Part shown: piece by piece, positions 8,399-16,867 of the stretch
Position numbering within the stretch: the stretch's first letter is position 1
How the letters are laid out: each line of letters opens with the position of its first letter
NCBI GenBank assembly: GCA_027064085.1
Contig: JAMOQH010000022.1
Span: 1-62,846, forward strand
Source: a bacterium
GTDB taxonomy: Bacteria > UBP6 > JAFGXH01
Direction: 5' to 3'
DNA: 62,846 bases
The notes under the pieces: model-generated
Databases searched by the model: none
What the model was told of the DNA's origin: nothing
The model's input: only the letters and a program-made list of their open reading frames with translations
Position numbers and translations under genes: made by a program

Positions 8399-11300
8399 CT
8401 ACTGAACATTCTCAAAGAAATTAATAATATCATTTCTTGCTTCATCTGTTACATTAGTATCTAGTAAAATAAACGAATGCACATATTCAGAGTATGCATT
8501 TACAAAATATGATTTATAATTATTAGGTTTAATTATTGTTGCATCTAAAGGATTTACACTTCCCTCAACTACCCCTAAATCTCTTGTTATGCTATTAGTA
8601 ATCACAGGATCATGTAGAGCCTCTTGTATTAACAAGTTATCAGTATTATCCCTTTTGAAATTTAAACTTTCTCCTCTTTCTATAGCAGTTTGAGTTAAAT
8701 ATAAAAATTGTTCAAATCCTGGAGTACCTTCTTCAAGACCTAAAGCTTTTAATTGCTCAACTATTGGAGTTTTTATATCTTCAGATGTTGACATTAATAA
8801 TTTAGTAAAATTTGCCCCTGCAGCATTTAAAACAGTAGCTTTAATTGAGTCTTCTACTGAAAATAAAATATTCCCAACCATTGTTCCCATTGAGTGGCCA
8901 ATATAATAAATTTCATTAGGATTAACGGTTGAGTATTCAATTTGATTAGTAGTATCTATACCACTAAAATCAATAGTTTTTAAAGTTTTAATTAATTCAA
9001 CTTGTTCCAAAACTGATTGTCTAATATTATCTCTTGATGCAAAAGGATTTAAAGAAATAAAACCATCTCCACTTTTATCAGGAATACCATCTGCACCAAC
9101 CTCATGTGTTCTGTTGCTAAAATTATCTGTTTGTTCAACACTTCTTTCTCCATGAAAAGGCATATCATAAGAAATAACAATATACCCTTCTCCAGTCAAG
9201 ATATTTAATAAAGGAAGAACATCTTCTTTACTTCTTGTAAATCCATGTTGAAAAATTATTATTTTATTTGTAGCAACTGGTTTTACCGCTCCGTCTGCGG
9301 GTTTTGGAAATGCAACTAAAAATGGTAGCTTTTCTATTTGAGCATTAACTGTAGGTGGAGTAGTATCATTAGCAGGAAATTTATTAGGATCAAATGCTCC
9401 CATATACGGAGATTCAAGTTCTGATAAAAATATTGGAGCTTTAAATTTACCATAAGCAATCACAGAAACATTAGTTAAATCAAATCCAGAAAATATAGTT
9501 GGAAATAATGAACTTGGTATCGTTTTACTTGGATCTAACTCCATATAAGTAGGAAATGCGGGATTTACAGAAACAAAATTTCTCATGTCTTGCATTTCTT
9601 TTGTTACAGATTGAGTTGTTATTGTCCACATCATTGCAACTTTATCTCTTGTTATGCCCATTGTGGCAAGACCAGCATAAGCTTGTGAAAATTGTAATCT
9701 TGCAGCTTCTAAAGCAGTTGCTTCATCTGTTGATAAAGCAGCATACTTAGAGCTTCCATCTTCATTTAATAATGATTCCTCTTCACTCATCAAAGAGAAA
9801 GTAATAGGTTTAACTAATTTTTCTCCAGTTACTCCTGTTACGCCATTAGTTAAAACAACTAAATAAGTAGAACTTTCATCCCATTTCCTCATTACAGGAG
9901 TAATGTTTAGTTGTTTCCAATCACTATTAAAGTTTGCAATTGTTCCAATAGGTTGAGGTGTAGCTAAAGGACCATTTTTGTCAGCAATTTTCAGTACCAT
10001 TAAAGTTGGATTATTAGTAAAATCGGTACTTAATGTACTTGAATCAATATTTCCACTCAATGTCAAATTAAAACCTTTTGTTGTACTCCAACCATCTAAA
10101 GTGTTTATTGCACCAAGCATTCCCTTCATCATATCCGAAGAATTATCAGATATTGGTAAATCTAAATGATGAGTACCATCTTCATTATAGGCCATTATAA
10201 AATCAGAAGGTAACGGTGCAGCATCAGCATTCTCACAACCGACAATACTAGATGAATTAAAACATGGAATAATAATATCTTCTGGAATTGTTGCTGTCCA
10301 AATCATTAATAAATCTTTTTTTTCTAAAACACCCAATGTTTCAACTAAAGTAATTAATGGAGCATTAAACAATCTTAATCCTTCTAATAATTTAAGAGTT
10401 GCAATATCTTCAGGATTATCTTTATCAAAAAGAGCAGCTATTGAACTAAGGATTACTCCATTTTCATCAATTAAAGGTGTTTCTAAAGTTGAAAAGAAAA
10501 ATGCTAATGAAGGCAAAAATTCTACATTAGTTGAACTAGTAATACCTTTTTTTAGATAAATTATATATGAGTATCCACTATCCCATTTATTATTTTTATT
10601 AGAAATCAATAACTTTTTATGATTCTTTCCATCAAATTCAACAAGTATATCACTAGATGAAATAACTTCGGGGGTATCTTGTGTGGTTAATGATTTTTTA
10701 ATTATCACTAAATTATCAATAAAGCTTTGTAAATTAACATCATCACTTAAATTTATTGAAAATTTATCATTTTGCGAAATATTTAAATTTGTATTTGCCG
10801 GTAAAACCATACTCATAAAATCAGATGGCATTGGAATGGGGGTTTCTTCACAATTTTTTATATCTGTTGATTGAAAGCATACTGTTTGATTATTAAAAGT
10901 AAATGTCCATAAAAAAGTTACATCAAATTTTGTTTTATGCAATAACATATCAATTAATTGATATGGAGCATCTAATTCTGCCCTCATTCCTAAAAGGACT
11001 TGTACTGTTGCAGCTGCTGCTTCATCACTCATTGTTGGGTCTAAAGCTTTTACTATGTCTGGAGTAATCTCAAAAGTACTAGATGCCATAAAAAATGCAG
11101 CTGGACTAGCATATTTATCTCCATTTATATCTTGCAATTCTTTTGTCATAACAACAATATATGTATATCCTTCATCCCATTTACTTGGCCCATTATCATC
11201 TATAGGAATAATATTTAAAAATGTTTTATCATCACTAAACTGAAATGTTGTAGTATCTAATTCTCCAAATTGAAAGATATAATTAGAGGGCTCAACTTTT

Positions 11301-11614
11301 TCATAAACCCCATTTCCTGCTTTTAATACAAATAAACCATCTTTTAATGTTTTTTCATCAACAGGAGAACTTAGTCTAATATTTAATGGATAATTTAATG
11401 GAAAACTTAAAGAAATTGGCAAGCCACTTGGTAGCACTGCAGCAGCATAATCAGAAGGCAATGGAGCGGCATACTTTCCCGTACACTTATCAAATGAAAG
11501 TCCATTCTGAAAACATGGTTCTGGATGTTTTGTATTCTCAAATTTATCAGGAGTCTGCATAATACAGCCTGAAACTGAAAATACTACTATTATAAATATC
11601 AATATATTCTTCAT
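8399..11614 (-). CDS. Giant surface-type lipoprotein lipase with triplicated N-terminal module
   Basis: A 1071-residue lipoprotein (lipobox VSGC). The C-terminal part (about 780-1071) is an alpha/beta hydrolase: oxyanion region IIIFQHGFTRSKED, nucleophile elbow GHSMG (Ser908) and a late His candidate in the segment YVHSFILL. The N-terminal about 650 residues contain three diverged copies of one module of about 200 residues, recognisable by a pair of Cys, PLPSD, then WDEGYTYIVV / WDSGYSYIIY / WDESSTYLVV, an alanine-rich helical part and x-W-T near the end. This matches the bacterial virulence-factor lipase N-terminal domain arrangement (VolA-like surface lysophospholipases), with more copies than usual. 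It follows the TonB-dependent receptor by 10 bp, so receptor and lipase are one operon, suggesting uptake of a lipid-derived or lipid-associated nutrient. Substrate unknown. Confidence 0.8.
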   Translation of the reverse strand: MKNILIFIIVVFSVSGCIMQTPDKFENTKHPEPCFQNGLSFDKCTGKYAAPLPSDYAAAVLPSGLPISLSFPLNYPLNIRLSSPVDEKTLKDGLFVLKAGNGVYEKVEPSNYIFQFGELDTTTFQFSDDKTFLNIIPIDDNGPSKWDEGYTYIVVMTKELQDINGDKYASPAAFFMASSTFEITPDIVKALDPTMSDEAAAATVQVLLGMRAELDAPYQLIDMLLHKTKFDVTFLWTFTFNNQTVCFQSTDIKNCEETPIPMPSDFMSMVLPANTNLNISQNDKFSINLSDDVNLQSFIDNLVIIKKSLTTQDTPEVISSSDILVEFDGKNHKKLLISNKNNKWDSGYSYIIYLKKGITSSTNVEFLPSLAFFFSTLETPLIDENGVILSSIAALFDKDNPEDIATLKLLEGLRLFNAPLITLVETLGVLEKKDLLMIWTATIPEDIIIPCFNSSSIVGCENADAAPLPSDFIMAYNEDGTHHLDLPISDNSSDMMKGMLGAINTLDGWSTTKGFNLTLSGNIDSSTLSTDFTNNPTLMVLKIADKNGPLATPQPIGTIANFNSDWKQLNITPVMRKWDESSTYLVVLTNGVTGVTGEKLVKPITFSLMSEEESLLNEDGSSKYAALSTDEATALEAARLQFSQAYAGLATMGITRDKVAMMWTITTQSVTKEMQDMRNFVSVNPAFPTYMELDPSKTIPSSLFPTIFSGFDLTNVSVIAYGKFKAPIFLSELESPYMGAFDPNKFPANDTTPPTVNAQIEKLPFLVAFPKPADGAVKPVATNKIIIFQHGFTRSKEDVLPLLNILTGEGYIVISYDMPFHGERSVEQTDNFSNRTHEVGADGIPDKSGDGFISLNPFASRDNIRQSVLEQVELIKTLKTIDFSGIDTTNQIEYSTVNPNEIYYIGHSMGTMVGNILFSVEDSIKATVLNAAGANFTKLLMSTSEDIKTPIVEQLKALGLEEGTPGFEQFLYLTQTAIERGESLNFKRDNTDNLLIQEALHDPVITNSITRDLGVVEGSVNPLDATIIKPNNYKSYFVNAYSEYVHSFILLDTNVTDEARNDIINFFENVQ

Positions 11615-11624
11615 AAAAACTCCT

Positions 11625-14156
11625 TTAATAATTTATATTTGCACCAATAAGATATAATCCTCCAATCTCATCAGCATAACCGAATTCACGACTTTTATTA
11701 TTTAAAATATTCCTTCCATCAAAATATAATGAAAATTTATCAGTTAAATTATACTCTATTTTAGCATTTAAAATAAATTTACTATCAACATCTATTGTTC
11801 CAAGGTTATGCATAAACACTTGTGAACTATAGTAGTATGGATTTATATTAAAATTTAGATTTTTTGTAGCTTTAATATTTAAATAAGCTCCACCATAAAA
11901 TCTAGGAGTATTTTTATGTTCTAAGTCTTTTAAATCTTGGTTATTAGGATTCATTAAAAAGCTATCATTGTATTTTTCAATATTAGTTTTTTGAATTGTA
12001 GCAAATAACTTTAAATTTACTATACTAATGTTTAAGTCTAAATTTGCCGTAATCCCCATCTGCTTTGCGATTAAATCCATATTTTGAAACCCGACTTTTG
12101 CTCTTGATACTCCATCAATAACCACAATTTCTCCAGTAAATGTAATATCATCATAGTTTTTAGATGTTGTATAAAATGCTTCTAAATCAAACGAAGCCGT
12201 CTTTCCAAATTTTAATCTTAAACCCAGTTCAGCCATATCCATAGTTAACGGGTCTAAATCAGTATTACCAATAAAAACTCTTGGTTCATCAACATTTAAG
12301 TTTCTAACTCTATAAAAGGTATCAGATAAAAAAGGATTACGATTAGCCCTTGAATAAACAGCTCTCAATAATGCAATATTTTTAATATTTACTGTTGTTG
12401 CTAATTGAAATGTAAAAATATATTTATCATTATGAGCATATTTATCTACACGACCTGCTGCAATTAAACGAAGAGTTTTTAATAAGGTATAATCAAAACG
12501 AATTGATGCAGCAACATCTTCCATTGTAGCATTTGCAACTTTTTCTCCACCAAAGCCCTTTCCATCATAACTAATTCTATTATAATTCAACAAAGGTCTA
12601 ATACTTAAACCATATAAATCAAAATCATATTTAAGTATCATATTTAGCACATTAGAATCATAACTAAAGCTAGGATAATTATATGCCTTTTCTGACTCAG
12701 ATTTATAAGCTAAGTGAAATTCCCCATTCCAAAAATTTGTTTTAAAGTTAGCATATTGAGAGCCTAATCTTACCCCACTCAAAAAGCTATCTAGTGTCTC
12801 TAAAAAAGCTTTTTGAGCATCGTCATACTGAGCACCTAAATCTAAACTAAATTTTATATCTTTACTTAAATCATAATTTGTAAATAAGTTTACTCCATAT
12901 CTTCTTAATGCTAAAGTTTGATTAGGAAATTGATTATCTAAGAGATCAGCCTCTTTCATAGTTTGATCTTGATAATCAACAGCTTTTAAATCACTAGCGT
13001 CATCAACCCAAGCACCTTCAGGATTACCATTTTCATCTAATTCTCCATTTCTCCAACCCCAATATTTAGTATAAGGTCTTCTTCTTTCAACATAATTACC
13101 TGAAAGTAAAATATTTAGTTTTTTTCTTCTAATACCCATTACAGCATTTACCCCAGTTACATCTCCTTTTTTAGTATCAGTGATATCTGTAGTATCTCCT
13201 TTAATCATATTCACATCAAGAAAACTATTTTCTTTTCTTTTTTTAGCAAAACGCTTAGTTATAATATTTATAACACCAGTTGCAGCATTTGGTCCATACA
13301 TAGCAGAAGCAGCTCCTCTTACTATTTCTATTCTTTCAACATCATTGATATCAATAGGTAAGGCTTCCCAGTAAATACCACCATTTATATAGTTATAAAT
13401 AATTCTGTTATCAATCATAAGTAAAGTAGCTGAATTCGTTGAAAATGGTAAATATGCTTTAGGAGGAACATAATCAAAACCTCTTATGTGAATATCATAA
13501 TTACCAGATGTTTGTTCTCTAACAATAACACCAGGAATAAGCCTTAATGCTTCTGGTATCGAAACAGAACCTGCTCTTTTAATTTCTTCTTTTGTTAAAA
13601 CACTAGCAGATAAAGGAGAATCAAATAAACTTTCTTCTTTACCTGAAGCTAGTTTAACTTTTACTTCATCTTCATCAATAAATACCTCAAATTCATCATG
13701 AAAGAATTCGGCTTCCGAATCTTCTTCGGTTTTTTCTGTATTTAAAGATGTGGTATTTTGGGTATTATTGTCAGCTTGAAACTTATTCTTTTCCCCTTTT
13801 TCTAATTTAATTACTTGTGGATTATTTTTATTTTTAAAAATATCAATAGTCTTTTCATCTAAATCAAGAGCCGTAAAATAATAATATAAAGCATCCCCTT
13901 TGATTTCATTTCCATTAATAGTTGCACTAAACTTACCATTTTTAGGTAACATTTCTATTGTTTTCCAAGAACCATTATCTAGTTTATAATTTAAGTAAAT
14001 AGCATTTGCTAAGTATGAGTTTTTGATATTAGTAGTAATATTAAACTCCTGATATTCAACACCATTGGTTATAGGGATATGAATAACTTCTATTTTTTCT
14101 TGGGCATATATCCCCAACGCAAATAGAAACATTGTTAAAGAAATTAAAAACTTCAT
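11625..14156 (-). CDS. TonB-dependent outer-membrane receptor
   Basis: An 843-residue protein with a signal peptide (MKFLISLTMFLFALGIYAQ). Residues about 20-105 form an extra beta-rich domain (YLNYKLDNGSWKTI, GDALYYYFTALD) followed by an acidic linker. The plug (about 165-300) has the family signatures SASVLTKEEIKRAG, IPEALRLIPGVIV, IHIRGFDY, VERIEIVRGAASAMYGPNA and GVINIITKR. The rest is the 22-strand barrel, ending in aromatic NY as barrels do. AGG-rich ribosome-binding site GGAGG precedes the ATG. Being first in an operon with a surface lipase and divergent from a Fur-box gene, it may import iron chelates or a hydrophobic nutrient; the ligand cannot be read from sequence. Confidence 0.92.
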   Translation of the reverse strand: MKFLISLTMFLFALGIYAQEKIEVIHIPITNGVEYQEFNITTNIKNSYLANAIYLNYKLDNGSWKTIEMLPKNGKFSATINGNEIKGDALYYYFTALDLDEKTIDIFKNKNNPQVIKLEKGEKNKFQADNNTQNTTSLNTEKTEEDSEAEFFHDEFEVFIDEDEVKVKLASGKEESLFDSPLSASVLTKEEIKRAGSVSIPEALRLIPGVIVREQTSGNYDIHIRGFDYVPPKAYLPFSTNSATLLMIDNRIIYNYINGGIYWEALPIDINDVERIEIVRGAASAMYGPNAATGVINIITKRFAKKRKENSFLDVNMIKGDTTDITDTKKGDVTGVNAVMGIRRKKLNILLSGNYVERRRPYTKYWGWRNGELDENGNPEGAWVDDASDLKAVDYQDQTMKEADLLDNQFPNQTLALRRYGVNLFTNYDLSKDIKFSLDLGAQYDDAQKAFLETLDSFLSGVRLGSQYANFKTNFWNGEFHLAYKSESEKAYNYPSFSYDSNVLNMILKYDFDLYGLSIRPLLNYNRISYDGKGFGGEKVANATMEDVAASIRFDYTLLKTLRLIAAGRVDKYAHNDKYIFTFQLATTVNIKNIALLRAVYSRANRNPFLSDTFYRVRNLNVDEPRVFIGNTDLDPLTMDMAELGLRLKFGKTASFDLEAFYTTSKNYDDITFTGEIVVIDGVSRAKVGFQNMDLIAKQMGITANLDLNISIVNLKLFATIQKTNIEKYNDSFLMNPNNQDLKDLEHKNTPRFYGGAYLNIKATKNLNFNINPYYYSSQVFMHNLGTIDVDSKFILNAKIEYNLTDKFSLYFDGRNILNNKSREFGYADEIGGLYLIGANINY

Positions 14157-14197
14157 AAAACCTCCATTATAGAATAAGATTGCAAACCACTGTTATC

Positions 14198-14226
14198 ATT
14201 TTATATAAATCGTCATCATTATACAA
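14198..14226 (-). promoter_or_regulatory. Putative promoter for the receptor-lipase operon
   Basis: On the minus strand TTGTAT (14226-14221), 17 bp, TAAAAT (14203-14198). The region around it carries several ATGAT/ATCAT-type hexamers that could be a degenerate Fur site, but no clean palindrome. Confidence 0.35.
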
Positions 14227-14254
14227 ATAAATTAGCTATATTTTATAAATTTTC

Positions 14255-14282
14255 TTGCTTTTTTCTCAACATGCACTATAAT
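14255..14282 (+). promoter_or_regulatory. Promoter of the FeoB-associated mini-gene
   Basis: TTGCTT (14255-14260), 16 bp spacer, TATAAT (14277-14282). The -10 box overlaps the Fur palindrome that starts at 14280, so repressor and RNA polymerase would exclude each other. Confidence 0.65.
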
Positions 14283-14298
14283 GAAAATGATTTTCATT
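14280..14298. promoter_or_regulatory. Fur box (perfect 9-1-9 palindrome)
   Basis: AATGAAAATGATTTTCATT is a perfect inverted repeat with one central base and matches the classical Fur consensus (ATGATAATCAT-type hexamers) closely. It overlaps a -10 box and lies about 18 bp upstream of the start of a small FeoB-associated protein, as expected of iron-repressed genes. Confidence 0.8.
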
Positions 14299-14316
14299 GT
14301 CTGGAGGCGGAAAATA

Positions 14317-14529
14317 ATGGAAGAAATGGTTAGGTATTTAATTATTGGACTTGGTATAGCTTATACTGTTTATAAAATAAAATCAATTACTTGGGATAAA
14401 AAATATGGATGTGATACTTGCAATATGAAAAATAGTTGTAATAAAAAAGAGTGTAAAACTGATAATGTAGATTTAACGGTTTTAGAGAAGGAGAAAATAA
14501 AAAAAATAAAATTAGCTTATAAAAATTAA
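14317..14529 (+). CDS. FeoB-associated Cys-rich membrane mini-protein
   Basis: A 70-residue protein: one membrane helix (MVRYLIIGLGIAYTVYKI), then a Cys cluster GCDTCNMKNSCNKKEC (C-x2-C-x5-C-x4-C) and a charged tail. This is the layout of the FeoB-associated Cys-rich membrane protein family, small proteins usually found with the ferrous iron transporter and thought to bind metal at the inner membrane. Start at ATG 14317, 9 bp behind GGAGG (14303-14307); a longer frame from 14281 would begin inside the promoter and Fur box. feoA/feoB are not in this window, so it is a solitary copy under Fur control. Confidence 0.75.
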   Translation: MEEMVRYLIIGLGIAYTVYKIKSITWDKKYGCDTCNMKNSCNKKECKTDNVDLTVLEKEKIKKIKLAYKN

Positions 14530-14583
14530 TATTCTCCAATCACCATACTAAATTATAAAAAATAAATCTATAAATTGAACTTA

Positions 14584-14868
14584 TTATATCTTATCTAAAG
14601 ACCTTTCAATAGAACCAACAATAGACTTTTTCATCATTTTTAGTGCAAAAGGAATTTTCATTTCAATTGTAAGAGTAGAACCTTTAATTACAACATCTCC
14701 AACCACTCCCATAATTTTAAACTTTCCTGATTTATTTGTTTCATTCCAATCAAATTCTGGATTATATTTAGCAAGTTTTTCATTTATTTTTCTTTCTAAC
14801 TCAGCCTTTGCTTTAGTATATAAAGTACTTTCATCATAATCATAAGTTCTAGTTAATTTTTCGGCCAT
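14584..14868 (-). CDS. Polyhydroxyalkanoic-acid-system family protein
   Basis: A 94-residue protein with the pattern of the PHA_gran_rgn family: N-terminal helix with KAKAELERKINEKLAKYN, the strand pair FDWNE and GKFKIMGVVGDVVIKGSTLTIEMKIP, and a C-terminal helix. Members occur near PHA granule genes, but no PHA synthase is in the window and the biochemical role is unknown. ATG 14868 is chosen because AGGAG (14880-14876) lies 7 bp upstream; a longer frame starting at 14910 lacks such a site. It lies 50 bp downstream of the sugar transferase gene on the same strand. Confidence 0.7.
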   Translation of the reverse strand: MAEKLTRTYDYDESTLYTKAKAELERKINEKLAKYNPEFDWNETNKSGKFKIMGVVGDVVIKGSTLTIEMKIPFALKMMKKSIVGSIERSLDKI

Positions 14869-14918
14869 TTTTTTTCTCCTATAAATAATAAAGCAGATAT
14901 CAATCTGCATTTCAAATT

Positions 14919-16271
14919 TTATCTACCTGCAAAGTTAAAAACTACCTTAATCGTTTTAAACATGATAGATAAATCCAATATTAATGATTGATGCTTAATA
15001 TAGAAAAGATCATATTGTAACTTTTCAAAAGTATCGTTTAAATTTGCACCATATCTATATTCAACTTGAGCCCAACCCGTTATTCCAGGTTTAATTAGAT
15101 TTCTTATATGATAATAAGATATTTCTTTTATATATTCATCTACTAATTTATCCCACTCAGCTCTTGGCCCAATAACAGACATATCCCCTTTTAATACATT
15201 GATGAACTGAGGTATTTCATCTATTCTTGTTTTTCTTAGAAACCCACCAAACTTAGTAATTCTATTATCATTTTCTTGTGTATATTTATTGCCTTTCTCA
15301 GAACCCATCTTCATTGTTCTAAATTTTATTATTTTAAAAACTTTACCCGCAGCCCCTACTCTATTTTGCAAAAAAAATATACTTCCTCTATCCTCTAGTT
15401 TAATGAGTAACATCACCAATAATAATAATGGGAATGCCACTATTAAACCTATTAAGGAAAGAAAAATATCTTGTAATCTTTTAATAACTAAATAAAACCT
15501 ATTGTAAATTGCATAAAAATCAGAATTTATAAACCAATTGTTATTTATATAGCGAATAGGAACTTTTCCTGTTAATATTTCATAAAAATTAGCCATATAA
15601 GTCACATTGTAACCTAGTAATTTCATATCAACAACATTTTTTAATAAATTATCATCTTCCTTTAATTCATCTGCTAGTATAATTAAATCAACACTATTGC
15701 TTTTTAAAATCGATTCAATTGAATCGATATCCCTATATACTTTTGTAGGGTCTAAATCTTCATAATTAGACTTTTCATAGTCAATATATCCTTTAAAGTC
15801 ATACTCTTTGTTATGTTTGTTTATTTCATCAGATAAAAACTTGGCTTCTTTACCCGTACCAATAATCATAATATTTAACCTACTCTTGGTTGTGAAATGA
15901 AATAAGAATATTTTATATATATAAGAAAATATAAAAATCATTATTGTAGAATATAGTAATGCTCTTGGCATAAATCTATATCCATAAAGATAATAATAAA
16001 AGGTAGATGATAATACCCAAGCACCACCTAATGAAAACATATATTTAAGAAATATAATTAAATTTAATGGATTTTTTAAATTTGATGTCAACATTACTGT
16101 CGTGTAGATTGATATAATTAAAAGCGTTGCTCCAGTGTAAGTGATAAAAATATTTTTTAGTATCCAACCATACGCAATGTAATGACCAATATATAGTGAA
16201 ATGACTATAATTATTGAATAAGCAATAAAATCATAGATATTAAAATTATCTTTATTGGTAAAGTTATACAT
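14919..16271 (-). CDS. Undecaprenyl-phosphate sugar-1-phosphate transferase (WbaP/WcaJ family)
   Basis: A 450-residue membrane protein. Four to five N-terminal helices (about 10-125) precede a soluble nucleotide-binding-like domain (IMIIGTGKEAKFL) and another helix (about 270-293). The C-terminal catalytic domain is typical of bacterial sugar transferases: KRLQDIFLSLIGL, GSIFFLQNRVG, FKIIKFRTMK, KTRIDEIPQFINVLKGDMSVIGPRAE and LIKPGITGWAQV. It should load the first sugar phosphate on undecaprenyl phosphate for an exopolysaccharide or capsule. The start follows the stop of the cNMP-binding gene by 3 bp, so cyclic-nucleotide sensing and polysaccharide initiation are co-expressed. No other glycan genes are adjacent. 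Confidence 0.92.
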   Translation of the reverse strand: MYNFTNKDNFNIYDFIAYSIIIVISLYIGHYIAYGWILKNIFITYTGATLLIISIYTTVMLTSNLKNPLNLIIFLKYMFSLGGAWVLSSTFYYYLYGYRFMPRALLYSTIMIFIFSYIYKIFLFHFTTKSRLNIMIIGTGKEAKFLSDEINKHNKEYDFKGYIDYEKSNYEDLDPTKVYRDIDSIESILKSNSVDLIILADELKEDDNLLKNVVDMKLLGYNVTYMANFYEILTGKVPIRYINNNWFINSDFYAIYNRFYLVIKRLQDIFLSLIGLIVAFPLLLLVMLLIKLEDRGSIFFLQNRVGAAGKVFKIIKFRTMKMGSEKGNKYTQENDNRITKFGGFLRKTRIDEIPQFINVLKGDMSVIGPRAEWDKLVDEYIKEISYYHIRNLIKPGITGWAQVEYRYGANLNDTFEKLQYDLFYIKHQSLILDLSIMFKTIKVVFNFAGR

Positions 16272-16274
16272 TAA

Positions 16275-16721
16275 TTATTCATCATCGCTTATTAATTTAC
16301 TAATTGTTTCTTCTGCTCTTGCTTCAATAACACTTTGGAAGCGTTCTTTTAAAGAATCATATCTCTTTGTTAATTCAATCAAGGCGTCTTTATGAAAAAA
16401 TATTACTTTTGAGTCTTCGGAGGCTGTTATTGTAGCTGTTCTTTTTGCTCCAGTAAGTGCTGCAACTTCTCCTATTATTGCCCCAACTTTTAAATGAGCT
16501 AATTCAGTAGGGATCCCATCTTTTAAAGTACTAACAGTTACAGAACCATCAACAATCATTGAGAACCTGTCACCACTATCCCCTTCTTTAATAATTACAT
16601 CACCTAACTTATATGTTCTTATTACTGCATTCTTAAATAAAATTTTAAATCCATCATTTTTTAATTCTCTAAACATAAAATTTTTTAACACTATCTTTAT
16701 ATATTGCTTCTGATCAGACAT
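16275..16721 (-). CDS. Cyclic-nucleotide-binding domain protein
   Basis: A 148-residue single-domain cNMP-binding protein: YKLGDVIIKEGDSGDRFSMIVDGSVTV followed by the phosphate-binding cassette region GAIIGEVAALTGAKRTATITA. There is no DNA-binding helix-turn-helix, so it is not a Crp-type regulator but a stand-alone sensor like those in Myxococcota and spirochaetes. AAGGAG precedes the ATG. It is directly upstream of the sugar transferase in one operon with its own strong promoter; which nucleotide it binds is not determinable here. Confidence 0.88.
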   Translation of the reverse strand: MSDQKQYIKIVLKNFMFRELKNDGFKILFKNAVIRTYKLGDVIIKEGDSGDRFSMIVDGSVTVSTLKDGIPTELAHLKVGAIIGEVAALTGAKRTATITASEDSKVIFFHKDALIELTKRYDSLKERFQSVIEARAEETISKLISDDE

Positions 16722-16745
16722 GACATCTCCTTACAATTTTACTAA

Positions 16746-16773
16746 ATTATAATTATTTATTAATTTCTGTCAA
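16746..16773 (-). promoter_or_regulatory. Strong promoter for the cNMP-binding/sugar transferase operon
   Basis: Minus strand TTGACA (16773-16768), 16 bp, TATAAT (16751-16746): both consensus. It is back to back with the promoter at 16821-16850. Confidence 0.75.
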
Positions 16774-16820
16774 ATATTTTAACATAATTTTTAAAAAAAA
16801 ATTAATAAAAAAATTAATTT

Positions 16821-16850
16821 TTGACATAATCTATGACGATAGGTTATTAT
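16821..16850 (+). promoter_or_regulatory. Promoter for the HD-GYP/SPOR/kinase operon
   Basis: TTGACA (16821-16826), 18 bp, TATTAT (16845-16850). The predicted transcript would begin only about 10 bp before the ATG at 16868, leaving just enough leader for the GAGG site (16859-16862). Confidence 0.6.
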
Positions 16851-16867
16851 CACATTTTGAGGTTTTG

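Noticed and set aside
14281-14316. Longer start for the FeoB-associated protein at ATG 14281
   Set aside because: That ATG lies within the -10 box and the Fur palindrome; GGAGG supports 14317.
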